Shown one piece after another: positions 53,124 through 61,455 of a stretch of 64,000 bases of DNA; positions within the stretch are counted from its first letter, which is position 1, and each line of letters starts with the position of its first letter. The position numbers were made by a program, and so were the translations under genes. Origin of the DNA: Paenibacillus_V sp046244365 (GTDB lineage Bacteria; Bacillota; Bacilli; Paenibacillales; NBRC-103111); contig NZ_CP176395.1 in assembly GCF_046244365.1 (NCBI RefSeq), positions 2,666,001 through 2,730,000 on the forward strand, given 5' to 3'. The notes under the pieces are model-generated. The model made no database searches, was not told the origin of the DNA, and saw nothing but the letters and a program-made list of their open reading frames with translations.

Positions 53124-53166
53124 CAAAAATAACCTGATCCGGCATGATGCCGTATCAGGTTATTTG
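53124..53166 (-). terminator. Terminator of the triple-permease ABC operon
   Basis: AACCTGAT and CGGC pair with GCCG and ATCAGGTT (one mismatch) around ATGAT, followed on the minus strand by TTTTTGTAA. Confidence 0.8.
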
Positions 53167-53184
53167 CGAATTGCGCTGCAATCA

Positions 53185-54177
53185 TCAGTAGATCCGGTGG
53201 ATGACTTCCTCGAAGTCGGGTTCCTCCATATGCACGTCGTCGACCTCGCCCCACTGGTTTAACATGCGCAGGACGTCCATGGCCGTCGTTTCCTGGCGGT
53301 TGCAATGAATCGTCAAGCTATCCCTGCTCTGCTCTTCGATCGTAAAAGGCAGCTTGATCGCATCGCCGTTCGCGTTCGCCGCATCCGCAGGTATCTGCAG
53401 CGCTCCCCGGTACGTGACGCGGATAACGGAAGGCAGGCCGATCCGCTCGCGCAGCTCGGGAATGGTGCCGTCATAGGCAAGCTCGCCGCGGTTAATGACG
53501 ATAACGCGCTCGCACAGCTGCTCGATATCGTCCATATCGTGGGTGGTGAGCAGAATCGTTTTGCCGAAATCGCGGTTCAGCGATTTGAGAAAGCCGCGGA
53601 TGTTCTTCTTGGCGATAACGTCGAGACCGATCGTCGGTTCGTCGAGAAAAAGAATGTCCGGATTATGCAGCATCGCGGCGGCCAAGTCGGCCCGCATCCG
53701 CTGGCCGAGCGAGAGCTTGCGCACTGGCGTCGACAGGAATTCGTCCAGACCGAGCAGCTCGCGCATCATCCCGAGCTGGCGTTCCTTGCGCTCGGGCTCG
53801 ATGCGGTACATGGCCGCTAGGATGTCATAGGAATCCTTCACCGGCAAGTCCCACCACAGCTGGCAGCGCTGGCCGAATACGACGCCCAGATGGCGGACGA
53901 CATGGCGGCGGTGCTTTTGCGGGCTCCGCCCGTGAATGAGCACTTCACCGGACGAAGGGTGGAGGATGCCGGTCAGCATTTTGATCGTCGTCGATTTGCC
54001 TGCGCCGTTCGGGCCGATATAGCCGACAAAGTCGCCTTTCTCGACGCGGAAGCTGACGCCTTGAACCGCCGTTTTCTCCTTGTATTCCCTCGAAAAAAGG
54101 CTGCGGACGCCGCTGAACGCGCCTTCCTTGACGACGGGAATCCGAAACGTTTTGCGGATGTCGCGAACGTCGATCAT
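53185..54177 (-). CDS. ABC-2 exporter ATP-binding protein
   Basis: A 330-residue ATPase. Before Walker A (GYIGPNGAGKSTTIKMLTG) there is an insertion (EGAFSGVRSLFSREYKEK) seen in a subgroup of these proteins; signature LSLGQRMRADLAAAML, Walker B ILFLDEPTIGLD and switch TTHDMDDIEQL are intact. Works with the three permeases upstream. ATG at 54177 is preceded by GGGAGG and overlaps the Nudix gene stop by 4 bases. Confidence 0.9.
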   Translation of the reverse strand: MIDVRDIRKTFRIPVVKEGAFSGVRSLFSREYKEKTAVQGVSFRVEKGDFVGYIGPNGAGKSTTIKMLTGILHPSSGEVLIHGRSPQKHRRHVVRHLGVVFGQRCQLWWDLPVKDSYDILAAMYRIEPERKERQLGMMRELLGLDEFLSTPVRKLSLGQRMRADLAAAMLHNPDILFLDEPTIGLDVIAKKNIRGFLKSLNRDFGKTILLTTHDMDDIEQLCERVIVINRGELAYDGTIPELRERIGLPSVIRVTYRGALQIPADAANANGDAIKLPFTIEEQSRDSLTIHCNRQETTAMDVLRMLNQWGEVDDVHMEEPDFEEVIHRIY

Positions 54178-54695
54178 CGTGACGCCTCCCTTTGCAGCGA
54201 GTCCGGCTTCCCGGCCTGCGGAAAGTAAGGTTCGAGGGCGTGATCCTCGATCAGTCCGAAAGCCCGTATGCCGGAAGCATACTCCATCAGCTGTTTTTTG
54301 ATATTCGGAAAAAGCAGGATCGGATCGAGCTCGTTCAGCGGAATCCATTTGACTCCGGATTGCATCGGATCGGGCTGGTCCGGCAGCCTCGGCGCGCCGC
54401 CGTTCGCAAGGCTGCATTCAAAAATCAAGTTTAAACTATGGGGAGCATCCGGATAATCGCCGGATTGCCGGTGCGGCGCGCATTCGTAGACGAATGCTAG
54501 CGGTCCGACTTCAACGTCCGCAGCAAGCTCCTCGCGCGCTTCCCGCTTAACCGCTTCGATGACGGTTTCGCCGGGTTCGGCGCCGCCTCCGGGCAGGTTG
54601 TAATGGACGCCTTCTTCGTCCGTATACTCGCACAACAGGATCGAGCCATCCCGGATAATTAAGGCGGTCGGTCTTATTCGAATATGATATGGCAT
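54174..54695 (-). CDS. Nudix hydrolase embedded in the ABC operon
   Basis: A 173-residue protein. The Nudix box runs from Gly37 (GGAEPGETVIEAVK) to REAREELA; the conserved late glycine is alanine. It should hydrolyse a nucleoside diphosphate linked to another group. Position between permease and ATPase genes with overlapping ends suggests that it is part of the transport function or detoxifies a related compound. The C-terminal part (about 135-173) is not conserved in the family. Confidence 0.85.
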   Translation of the reverse strand: MPYHIRIRPTALIIRDGSILLCEYTDEEGVHYNLPGGGAEPGETVIEAVKREAREELAADVEVGPLAFVYECAPHRQSGDYPDAPHSLNLIFECSLANGGAPRLPDQPDPMQSGVKWIPLNELDPILLFPNIKKQLMEYASGIRAFGLIEDHALEPYFPQAGKPDSLQREASR

Positions 54696-54716
54696 GATAA
54701 CATCCCTCCGTTATGA

Positions 54717-55508
54717 TTAGCTTCCCGTGCTTTGATAACGCGATAATCCGAGCCGCCAGAAGCGCATGCCCGCGTAGAGAAAAACAGCGGCGAAAACCAG
54801 TGTAGCGGCCAAAATCCATGGACCGAGCTCTCCCCGCAAAATAAACAGCGCCGGCAAATAATTCGCAAACCCGACCGGAACGGCCGTCAGCAGCATCGCT
54901 TGCAGCCACTTGGGATACAGGACAAGCGGGTATTGCGCTGCGGTACGGGAAGCGTCCTCCGTAATGTTCTGCAGCTCGCGGACGCGTGTAATCCAGAACC
55001 CGGCGGTTGCGGAGAACAAGCCGATCGTAAACAGGATGACGGCGCCGGTGACGATCACGAGCAAGGTTTGCGGAATCGCCAGCCAGCCGATTTGCCCGCT
55101 TGCCAACATGCCTGACATGCATATCGCCAGCACGGTCGTGCCTTGCACGACTTCTCCGATAAGGAAGGTGACGTTCTGCGTCATAAGCGCGAGCAGTATC
55201 GGCACCGGTCTGATCAGCAGCTGGTCGAGATCGCCGGAAACGAGATATTTTTCGATATGATGGACGTCGGAGGCGAGGATTCGGTAGATCGAACGCGAAA
55301 GCGTCAGCACCCCGTACAAAAAGCCGATCTCATTCAGGCTCCAGCCTTTGATTTGACCGAACTTGAGCAGGATGATGGCAATCAGCAGAAAATCCATAAT
55401 GCTCACGACCGCGGCCATCAAACTGGAAAACACAAAATTAAACTTGTATTGCATTCGGCTTCGAATGCTTGCTTTGACAAGCAGGAAATATAGCCGTATC
55501 GTGCTCAT
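54717..55508 (-). CDS. ABC-2 family permease, third of the operon
   Basis: A 263-residue protein with six membrane helices; FNFVFSSLMAAVVSIMDFLLIAI opens the first pair and LVSGDLDQLLIRPVP is the cytosolic coupling segment of the YtrC-like/ABC-2 group. ATG at 55508 overlaps the upstream permease stop by 4 bases. Less similar to the other two permeases than these are to each other, so it may be the heterologous partner in the channel. Confidence 0.88.
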   Translation of the reverse strand: MSTIRLYFLLVKASIRSRMQYKFNFVFSSLMAAVVSIMDFLLIAIILLKFGQIKGWSLNEIGFLYGVLTLSRSIYRILASDVHHIEKYLVSGDLDQLLIRPVPILLALMTQNVTFLIGEVVQGTTVLAICMSGMLASGQIGWLAIPQTLLVIVTGAVILFTIGLFSATAGFWITRVRELQNITEDASRTAAQYPLVLYPKWLQAMLLTAVPVGFANYLPALFILRGELGPWILAATLVFAAVFLYAGMRFWRLGLSRYQSTGS

Positions 55509-56290
55509 CCTCCCTGCACCTCCAATTTGCCGCGCACGATCCGGGTCGCCAAGAGGCAGCACAGCGTCAGGAAAACGCACCACAGCAAAGCGCCGAAGAG
55601 CGCGCCGCCTTGCTCGTAGCCCAAATACATGCGTGTCGGATGATACTGCAAATACGGATAAAAAGAGGCTGCGCTGATCCGCTGCAGCCAGACGGGGAGC
55701 CATTCGATCGGGATCAAGTATCCCGAGAAGAGCATCGCCAGCGCCGTGTTTACCCAAACCAGCCAATTCGATTCCGTCGTCCAAAGGGCGCTGATTCCGA
55801 TCAAATACTGGATGCAGATCGCGATGTAGGCGGCCAGCGCCAGTCCGGCGAACGTAAGGAGCCAGACCATAGGATCGGTAGGAACCGGCAGTGCGAACAT
55901 GAAAGCGTACAGGATATAAATCGGCGCCGATTTATAAAGCAGCCGATAGGCGATTTGCCCCCATTCCCGGCTCATGGCGATATAGAACAGATGAACGGGC
56001 CGCATCAGATCGAGCGAGATTTGGCCGGTCCGGACGCTGGGAATGATGCCGAGTCCGTTCGTCATGAATACCGTGAGCCATAGGCAAACTTGATTGAAGG
56101 CGACGTAATGGATCATGCCTTGCTCGCCGTAGCCGCCAAGCTGATGATCAGAGCCGATGCCGACCCAGACGGATACGTAAATAAAGCCGAAAATCGCGCT
56201 GGCCACCGTGTTGATCGCATGCGTGCCCCGATACTGCAGGTTTTGGGCGTAAGATTTGCTCGCGAGAACGGAAAAAATGGAATCTTTCAT
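55505..56290 (-). CDS. ABC-2 family permease, second of the operon
   Basis: A 261-residue protein with six membrane helices. It is a clear paralogue of the permease before it: both have YAQNLQYRGTH or YLQNLQYRGAH near the start, IGxxLGxYG, FNQ, SVRTGQ, RPVHL, REWG, SALWTTES or AVWTTES, IPIEWLP or IPLEWLP and YHPTRxxL. The two probably arose by tandem duplication. AGGTTGAAAGG precedes the ATG. Confidence 0.88.
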   Translation of the reverse strand: MKDSIFSVLASKSYAQNLQYRGTHAINTVASAIFGFIYVSVWVGIGSDHQLGGYGEQGMIHYVAFNQVCLWLTVFMTNGLGIIPSVRTGQISLDLMRPVHLFYIAMSREWGQIAYRLLYKSAPIYILYAFMFALPVPTDPMVWLLTFAGLALAAYIAICIQYLIGISALWTTESNWLVWVNTALAMLFSGYLIPIEWLPVWLQRISAASFYPYLQYHPTRMYLGYEQGGALFGALLWCVFLTLCCLLATRIVRGKLEVQGG

Positions 56291-56320
56291 CGTTGTCTGG
56301 GTTCCCTGAACAGGAACCTT

Positions 56321-57097
56321 TCAACCTCCTTGGATTTCGATTTTGCGGCGAACGGCGGCCGTAGCCGCCAAGCAGACGCACGTGAGCGCGGCGCACCACA
56401 GGAAGGCGGCCGGCAGCGACGACAGCTGCTCCCTTTCCAGGAAAATGCGTGTCGGGTGGTATTGCACGTATGGATAAGGCGTCAGGTATGTAAGCGCGCG
56501 AAGCCAGCCCGGCAGCCATTCGAGCGGAATGAAGAAGCCGGAAAGCAAGGTAAACACGGCAAAATTAAGCCATCCTAGCCAGCGCGATTCGGTTGTCCAG
56601 ACGGCAGCTAGTCCGATCAAATAGTTGATGGCGATCATCACGTAAGCGGCAAGCGCCAGCGCGACTGCCGTCCATAGATAAGTGGAAGCGCTCTCCGGCA
56701 GACGAAGCGAAACGGTGAAGAAATAAATGACGAGAATCGGAATCGTTTTGTATAGAAATTGGTAGGCGATCATCCCCCATTCTCTGCACATAAGCGAAAC
56801 GTACAGATGAACCGGCCGTGTCAACTCGACGGCTAATTGTCCGGTTCTGACGCTTTGTTCGAGGCCGAGACCCCCGCTCATCCCGTTGACGACCCAAAGC
56901 GCGGCCTGGTTGAAGGCGATGTAACTGACGATGCCTGCCGTTCCGTAAGCGCCAAGCGAGTTGGAATCGCCGATGCCGATCCAGATGGAAGCGTAAATGT
57001 ACCCGATGATTGCGCTTGCGATCGTTTTCATCGTGTGGGCGCCGCGATACTGCAGGTTTTGCAGGTACGCCTTGCGCGCCAGCACCCAAAAAAGCAT
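56321..57097 (-). CDS. ABC-2 family permease, first of the operon
   Basis: A 258-residue protein with six membrane helices, paralogous to the gene after it (30 bases apart). GGAGGTG lies 4 bases before the ATG at 57097. The upstream frame to 57304 has no ribosome site. Head of a five-gene operon: permease, permease, permease, Nudix, ATPase. Confidence 0.88.
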   Translation of the reverse strand: MLFWVLARKAYLQNLQYRGAHTMKTIASAIIGYIYASIWIGIGDSNSLGAYGTAGIVSYIAFNQAALWVVNGMSGGLGLEQSVRTGQLAVELTRPVHLYVSLMCREWGMIAYQFLYKTIPILVIYFFTVSLRLPESASTYLWTAVALALAAYVMIAINYLIGLAAVWTTESRWLGWLNFAVFTLLSGFFIPLEWLPGWLRALTYLTPYPYVQYHPTRIFLEREQLSSLPAAFLWCAALTCVCLAATAAVRRKIEIQGG

Positions 57098-57300
57098 GTA
57101 GCACCTCCGATTTCGTATGCGGTTGTCGTCGTGCCTGTCGTGCCTTAAAGCATTAGGAATACAAGTGAAATGTCGGTTCGTGCGGAAAGTGTTTCTGTAA
57201 AGCGATGCGTAGAGGAACCGTTGCGCCGTGTCCCGGCGGAGCGTGCCGGATGCAGCTGGACGCAGGTGTTGCGAAGTGTGGGAAAGCTTGTTCCCGATCC

Positions 57301-57318
57301 TCAAACGTACTCGTTTGA
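57301..57318. promoter_or_regulatory. Operator-like palindrome below the ABC operon promoter
   Basis: TCAAACG-TACT-CGTTTGA is a perfect 7-4-7 palindrome, about 10-25 bases downstream of the expected minus-strand transcription start. A repressor site for the exporter operon is likely. Confidence 0.5.
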
Positions 57319-57333
57319 AGAGAGTGAGTTTTG

Positions 57334-57362
57334 ATTATAGCAATTGCCGGGAGGCGAGGCAA
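57334..57362 (-). promoter_or_regulatory. Sigma-A promoter of the triple-permease ABC operon
   Basis: On the minus strand TTGCCT (57362-57357), a 17-base spacer, TATAAT (57339-57334). The leader is about 230 bases. Confidence 0.55.
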
Positions 57363-57642
57363 TGCAGGGTTGAAGGAATATTCGATTATAACGATTCTTT
57401 CCGGCAGCTTTGGGACCGATTCATTGCGATTCTATTCAAGATTACTTCCATTCTAGGTAAAATGGGAAGGAAGCCGGATCCCTATATGGTCGGATGCTGT
57501 AAACGGAAGGGGCATTTGCCCCCGTCATGTAGTATAATGGAAACGGTTTTGTATCAATATGACATTTTTGAGTATGGAAAAGCAATCGGCTCCGGGCGAT
57601 AGGCGCCGGAGTCTTGTATTTTGCAATGGGGGGAACCGAGTT
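57363..57642. other. Intergenic stretch before capA-like gene
   Basis: No gene. A plus-strand TATAAT is at 57533-57538 behind the small hairpin GGGGCA/TGCCCC; the -35 is poor. GGCTCCGG (57588) pairs with CCGGAGTC (57608) in the leader. This could be an attenuator or a stabiliser of the capA-like mRNA. Confidence 0.35.
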
Positions 57643-59124
57643 ATGAATCGTTCGCGATCGGATGATCATACCGTAAACAAGAAGCGCAACGACCGGAAGC
57701 AGCAAAGGAAATGGACGGCTATAGGAATCGGCGTTCTGCTTGTGCTGCTGCTCTTCGTCATGTGGCAGCTGGTGCCTGAAAGCGAGCGGCCTGCCAAGGG
57801 GACGAATGCGTCGGCAAACGGAACGCCTCTCCCCGGTATTACGCCGTCTCCTAGAGCTACGGCTTCCCCCGCGCCGAGCGGAACCGGCGACCCGGCGGGA
57901 GCGAAGCCGGGGCCAGGCAATGAGACAGGGTCCCCGCCGCCGGCGGATTCGGGGGAACGCGTGACGCTGACATTCGTCGGCGACGTCATCATGGCGGAGA
58001 CCGTGGAATCGGCCATGAAGCAGCACGGCTACGACTATCCGTTCAAGCAGGTTAAGCCCTACTTGGAACGGGCCGACGTGACCATCGCCAATCTGGAGAC
58101 GCCGGTTACGGAGCGCGGAACGAAGCAGGACAAGGAATATGCCTACCAATCGACGCCTAAGGCGATGCCTGCGTTCAAGGATTCCGGCATCGACATCGTC
58201 AATCTGGCAAACAACCATTCGCTCGATATGGGCGTCGAGGGGCTGATCGAGACGTTCGATCATTTGGCGAAGCACGGCATAGAGCGCTTCGGAGCCGGAC
58301 GCAACCGCGCCGAAGCGTATAGTCCCGTCATCGTGGAGAAGAAAGGAATCAAAATCGCCTTTCTCGGCTTCACCCGCGTATATCCGAACTCCGCTTGGTT
58401 TGCAGGCGAAAAAACGCCCGGACTGGCTTCCATGTACGATTTCGCTTTGCCTCTCGCGGTAGAGGCGATTGAAGCGGCCCGCAAGAAAGCCGATCTGGTC
58501 GTAGTCGTCGCTCACTGGGGCGTAGAACGGCAAGATTTGCCGGAGGCCTACCAGCGTCAAGCGGCCAAAGCGTATATCGATGCCGGAGCGGATCTGATCG
58601 TAGGCGGCCATCCGCATGTCTTGCAGGGCTTCGAAACGTATAAGGACAAGTGGATCGTATACAGTCTCGGCAATTTCATCTTCACGACGAACGATGTGGC
58701 CAAAACGTGGGAGACGATCATTCTAGAGGCTTCTTGCACGAAGGAGCGGCAGTGCGAGGTGAAGGCCGTTCCGGTGCTGACCAAGTGGGCGCAGCCGGTG
58801 CCGCTTGAAGGGGAAGCGGGGGCAGCGCTGCTGCAGCGTCTGTCGTCGATCTCGTACGGCGCAAAAGTCGGTGCCGACGGGCAGGTAAAGGCAGCACCTG
58901 GCGCACCTACTCCTCTCATTCCGCCGAAGCCTAGCGCCAAACCGACTTCGAGCTCGACTCCGAAGCCGACGGCTAAGCCTTCGCCGGCAGCGACGCCCAA
59001 GCAGCCGGGCAAGCAGTCTCCGGCAGCGACGCCGACGCCGAAGCAGACGCCGAAATCCACGCCAAAACCGACTCAGAAGGCGCCGGCTTCGCCGGCCAAA
59101 GCAAGCGGAAGCGGTTCGGAATAA
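57643..59124 (+). CDS. CapA-family (PgsA-like) membrane-anchored metallophosphatase-fold protein
   Basis: A 493-residue protein. A basic start and one membrane helix (about 27-45) are followed by a Pro/Thr-rich linker, then the CapA domain (about 105-400): TFVGDVIM, NLETPVT, NLANNHSLDMG, GFTRVY, AHWG and GGHPHVLQGFE carry the metal ligands. The tail (about 420-493) is Pro/Lys/Ala/Thr-rich and may span the wall. Relatives work in poly-gamma-glutamate synthesis or release; no capBC genes are here. GGGGGGA precedes the ATG; the frame to 57559 is rejected. Confidence 0.88.
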   Translation: MNRSRSDDHTVNKKRNDRKQQRKWTAIGIGVLLVLLLFVMWQLVPESERPAKGTNASANGTPLPGITPSPRATASPAPSGTGDPAGAKPGPGNETGSPPPADSGERVTLTFVGDVIMAETVESAMKQHGYDYPFKQVKPYLERADVTIANLETPVTERGTKQDKEYAYQSTPKAMPAFKDSGIDIVNLANNHSLDMGVEGLIETFDHLAKHGIERFGAGRNRAEAYSPVIVEKKGIKIAFLGFTRVYPNSAWFAGEKTPGLASMYDFALPLAVEAIEAARKKADLVVVVAHWGVERQDLPEAYQRQAAKAYIDAGADLIVGGHPHVLQGFETYKDKWIVYSLGNFIFTTNDVAKTWETIILEASCTKERQCEVKAVPVLTKWAQPVPLEGEAGAALLQRLSSISYGAKVGADGQVKAAPGAPTPLIPPKPSAKPTSSSTPKPTAKPSPAATPKQPGKQSPAATPTPKQTPKSTPKPTQKAPASPAKASGSGSE

Positions 59125-59195
59125 CAGAAAAAGGAACTAATACCACAATCTCATAAGCCCATACTAACCACACCATGGATCAAGGAGAGTCAGCG

Positions 59196-60191
59196 ATGAG
59201 AAAGACAGCTGGTGCCGCTTGTCGGTTGAGGGTTGGTGTGGGCGTTTTTGTGTTCGTTTTATTTTTCTTATCCGGTTGCCGAAACCTCCCCGACGTTACC
59301 GCTCCCTCGGTCTCCCCAACGGTGAAGGAAACCGTTTGGGATCGCATAGGGAGGGCGGAGCAGGAGATGAAGGGACCCCAAATGATTTTCGGGCCTCTGT
59401 TGTCAGCAGAAGACTCAAGGGCAAACCGAGATGAAAAACAGCGCGATCGAACCGACGAAAGCAATCTGTTTCAAGTGAAACGAGAAAGTAAGCGTGAGGC
59501 TGATATGCAGGAGGTTTCGCCAAGCCGAAAGAGTACGGAGCCGCGGCGCGGGGCGGAAGGAAAGATAGCGTATTTGACCTTCGACGACGGTCCTTCCGTC
59601 CAAACGGATCGTATTTTGGGCATATTGCGGCAGTATGGCGTGAAAGCCACGTTCTTCGTCATCGGCAGCCGTTCCCGGGAGAGCATTCGCGCTTACAAGG
59701 CTATTGCGGCGGAAGGCCATGCACTCGGCAATCATTCGTATTCGCACGATTACCGTAATGTATATCGGTCGGTGGAGGCTTACAAGAAGGATACGGAGAA
59801 ATTGAACGATCTGCTTGAGGAGACGGTCGGCTTCCGCAGCGATTTGATTCGTTTTCCCGGCGGCTCGAACAATCGGTTGTCGCGCAGAGCGGGGGGAGAG
59901 CGGATTATGGAGCGTCTAGCCTCCGAAATGACGAAGTGCGGCTACCGGTATTTTGACTGGAACGTCAGCTCGACGGATGCGGCGCTTTCGGTGCAAAAAC
60001 GATCGGATATCGTAAGCGCGGTGTTGGGGGGAAGCCGAGGGAAGCGGCAAATCATCGTGTTGATGCACGATATGGCTATAAAAACGACGACCGTCGAAGC
60101 GCTTCCCGAAGTGATCTCGGGCTTGCGGGAGCAGGGGTATGAATTTGACGTTCTGAGCCGTTCGTCGTTCAATTTTCGCTTTCTTCGTTGA
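59196..60191 (+). CDS. Lipoprotein polysaccharide deacetylase (NodB domain)
   Basis: A 331-residue protein. Signal peptide with lipobox LSGC; a variable charged linker (about 30-125); then a NodB domain with TFDDGPSVQT (motif 1, Asp-Asp), HSYSHDYRN (motif 2, His-x3-His), RFPGGSNN (motif 3) and VLMHD (motif 5). Likely N-deacetylates peptidoglycan or a wall polysaccharide outside the membrane (PdaA-like). ATG at 59196 has AAGGAGAG. Follows the CapA-like gene by 71 bases and may be co-transcribed. Confidence 0.9.
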   Translation: MRKTAGAACRLRVGVGVFVFVLFFLSGCRNLPDVTAPSVSPTVKETVWDRIGRAEQEMKGPQMIFGPLLSAEDSRANRDEKQRDRTDESNLFQVKRESKREADMQEVSPSRKSTEPRRGAEGKIAYLTFDDGPSVQTDRILGILRQYGVKATFFVIGSRSRESIRAYKAIAAEGHALGNHSYSHDYRNVYRSVEAYKKDTEKLNDLLEETVGFRSDLIRFPGGSNNRLSRRAGGERIMERLASEMTKCGYRYFDWNVSSTDAALSVQKRSDIVSAVLGGSRGKRQIIVLMHDMAIKTTTVEALPEVISGLREQGYEFDVLSRSSFNFRFLR

Positions 60192-60279
60192 AGCTGCCGA
60201 CAGCCGGCTTCGAGCGGCGGGTGGTAGGCTGCAGCGAAATAACGTATAATGCGAGTGAAACGTTTTGGAGGTGCGAATA

Positions 60280-60912
60280 GTGAAAGAGACGATACGAAAC
60301 GTGTTTTGCGTCGGCAGAAATTATCGCGAGCACGCCGCCGAGTTAGGCAATGCCGTACCCGATGCGCCGATGCTGTTTATGAAGCCGGTACATGCCTTGA
60401 CGGCGATGGACGGCAGCGAGATTGCGCTTCCCGGCAATCGGGGCGACATTCATTATGAAGCGGAGCTCGTGCTGCACGTCGGACGTCCGTATGAGCGCGG
60501 CATCGGAGTGGACGAGCTTGTCGACAAATATGCGCTCGGTCTCGACCTGACGCTGCGCGACGTGCAAAGCGAGCTGAAGAAAAAAGGGCAGCCGTGGCTG
60601 GCGGCCAAAGGCTTTTTGGGCTCCGCGCCGATCGGTTCGTTCCGGCCGTTTCCAGGAGCGGCCGAGCTGGGGCGGCAGTTGTTTACGCTCAGCAAGAACG
60701 GAACGGAAGTACAACGGGGCTGCACGACCGACATGATCTTCGACCTGCAGACGATCGTCGACTTCTGTGCGGCGCATTACGGGCTCGGTACGGGCGATCT
60801 GATCTACACGGGAACGCCTGCAGGCGTAGGCGCAATAGCGGACGGCGACCGTTTCACGCTGCGCATGGGGGAAGAAGCGGCCGGGGAATGCGTCATTCGG
60901 CTGCAGGGATAA
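60280..60912 (+). CDS. Fumarylacetoacetate hydrolase (FAH) family protein
   Basis: A 210-residue enzyme. FCVGRNYREHAAELGN at the start, FMKPVHALTAMDG, HYEAELVLHVG (metal-binding Glu residues) and TGTPAGVGAI near the end match the family, which includes acylpyruvases, oxaloacetate decarboxylases and hydratases. GTG at 60280 is 7 bases from GGAGG; the TTG at 60265 overlaps that site. The reaction cannot be narrowed from the sequence. Confidence 0.9.
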   Translation: MKETIRNVFCVGRNYREHAAELGNAVPDAPMLFMKPVHALTAMDGSEIALPGNRGDIHYEAELVLHVGRPYERGIGVDELVDKYALGLDLTLRDVQSELKKKGQPWLAAKGFLGSAPIGSFRPFPGAAELGRQLFTLSKNGTEVQRGCTTDMIFDLQTIVDFCAAHYGLGTGDLIYTGTPAGVGAIADGDRFTLRMGEEAAGECVIRLQG

Positions 60913-60914
60913 AA

Positions 60915-60945
60915 AAGCCGGACCTATGTCAGGCCCGGCTTCATT
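60915..60945 (+). terminator. Terminator of the FAH gene
   Basis: AAGCCGGACCT pairs with AGGCCCGGCTT (one mismatch) around ATGTC; preceded by an A-run, the exit is weak (CATTG). Confidence 0.65.
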
Positions 60946-60983
60946 GTAATGCGGCTGGAGAATAATATCCAGCTGGGGTAGGG

Positions 60984-61010
60984 CGGGCCGCAATGCGGCC
61001 CGTTTTTTTT
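60984..61010 (+). terminator. Second, strong terminator after the FAH gene
   Basis: CGGGCCGC pairs perfectly with GCGGCCCG around AAT, followed by eight T. Confidence 0.85.
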
Positions 61011-61034
61011 GCTGCGCGTTCCAGAAGCAGACCC

Positions 61035-61430
61035 GCGCGTCGTCTACCTCGCCCAACCGAGCGATTTCTCCCGCTTTCCCGCCGAATAAGAGCCTCTAGC
61101 GTCGTCTAATCCGCTATTTTCCCGCATATTCACGAAAATAGGAGTCTCCAGCGTCGTCTAAATCGCCCAACCGAGCGATTTCTCGCGATTCCCCGCCGAA
61201 TAAGAGCCTTTGGCGTCGTCTAATCCGCTATTTTCCCGCATATTCACGAAAATAGGAGTCTCCAGCGTCGTCTAAATCGCCCAACCGAGCAATTTCTCGC
61301 GATTCCCCGCCGAATAAGAGCCTTTGGCGTCGTCTAATCCGCCATTTTCCCGCATATTCGCGAAAATAGGAGTCTCCAGCGTCGTCTAAATCGCCCAACC
61401 GAGCGATTTCTCCCGCTTTCCCGCCGGCCA
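61035..61430. repeat. 114-bp tandem repeat array, about 3.4 units
   Basis: Unit starts (TCGCCCAACCG) at 61049, 61163, 61277 and 61391 give an exact 114-base period. Each unit has two halves opening with GCGTCGTCTAA. One half holds AAATCGC/GCGATTT around CCAACCGA, the other CTATTTTC/GAAAATAG around CCGCATATTCAC. Units differ by only a few bases, mostly inside AGCAATTT/AGCGATTT and CGCTATTT/CGCCATTT. 114 is a multiple of three and the minus strand has a frame open across the array, but there is no ribosome site and it is treated as non-coding. Confidence 0.88.
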
Positions 61431-61455
61431 AAACCGCCGATGCCGCCGGTACTCC

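Noticed and set aside
61228..61431. Minus-strand frame with a 38-residue repeat across the tandem array
   Set aside because: The frame stays open only because the period is a multiple of three; there is no ribosome site and the DNA is dominated by inverted repeats.
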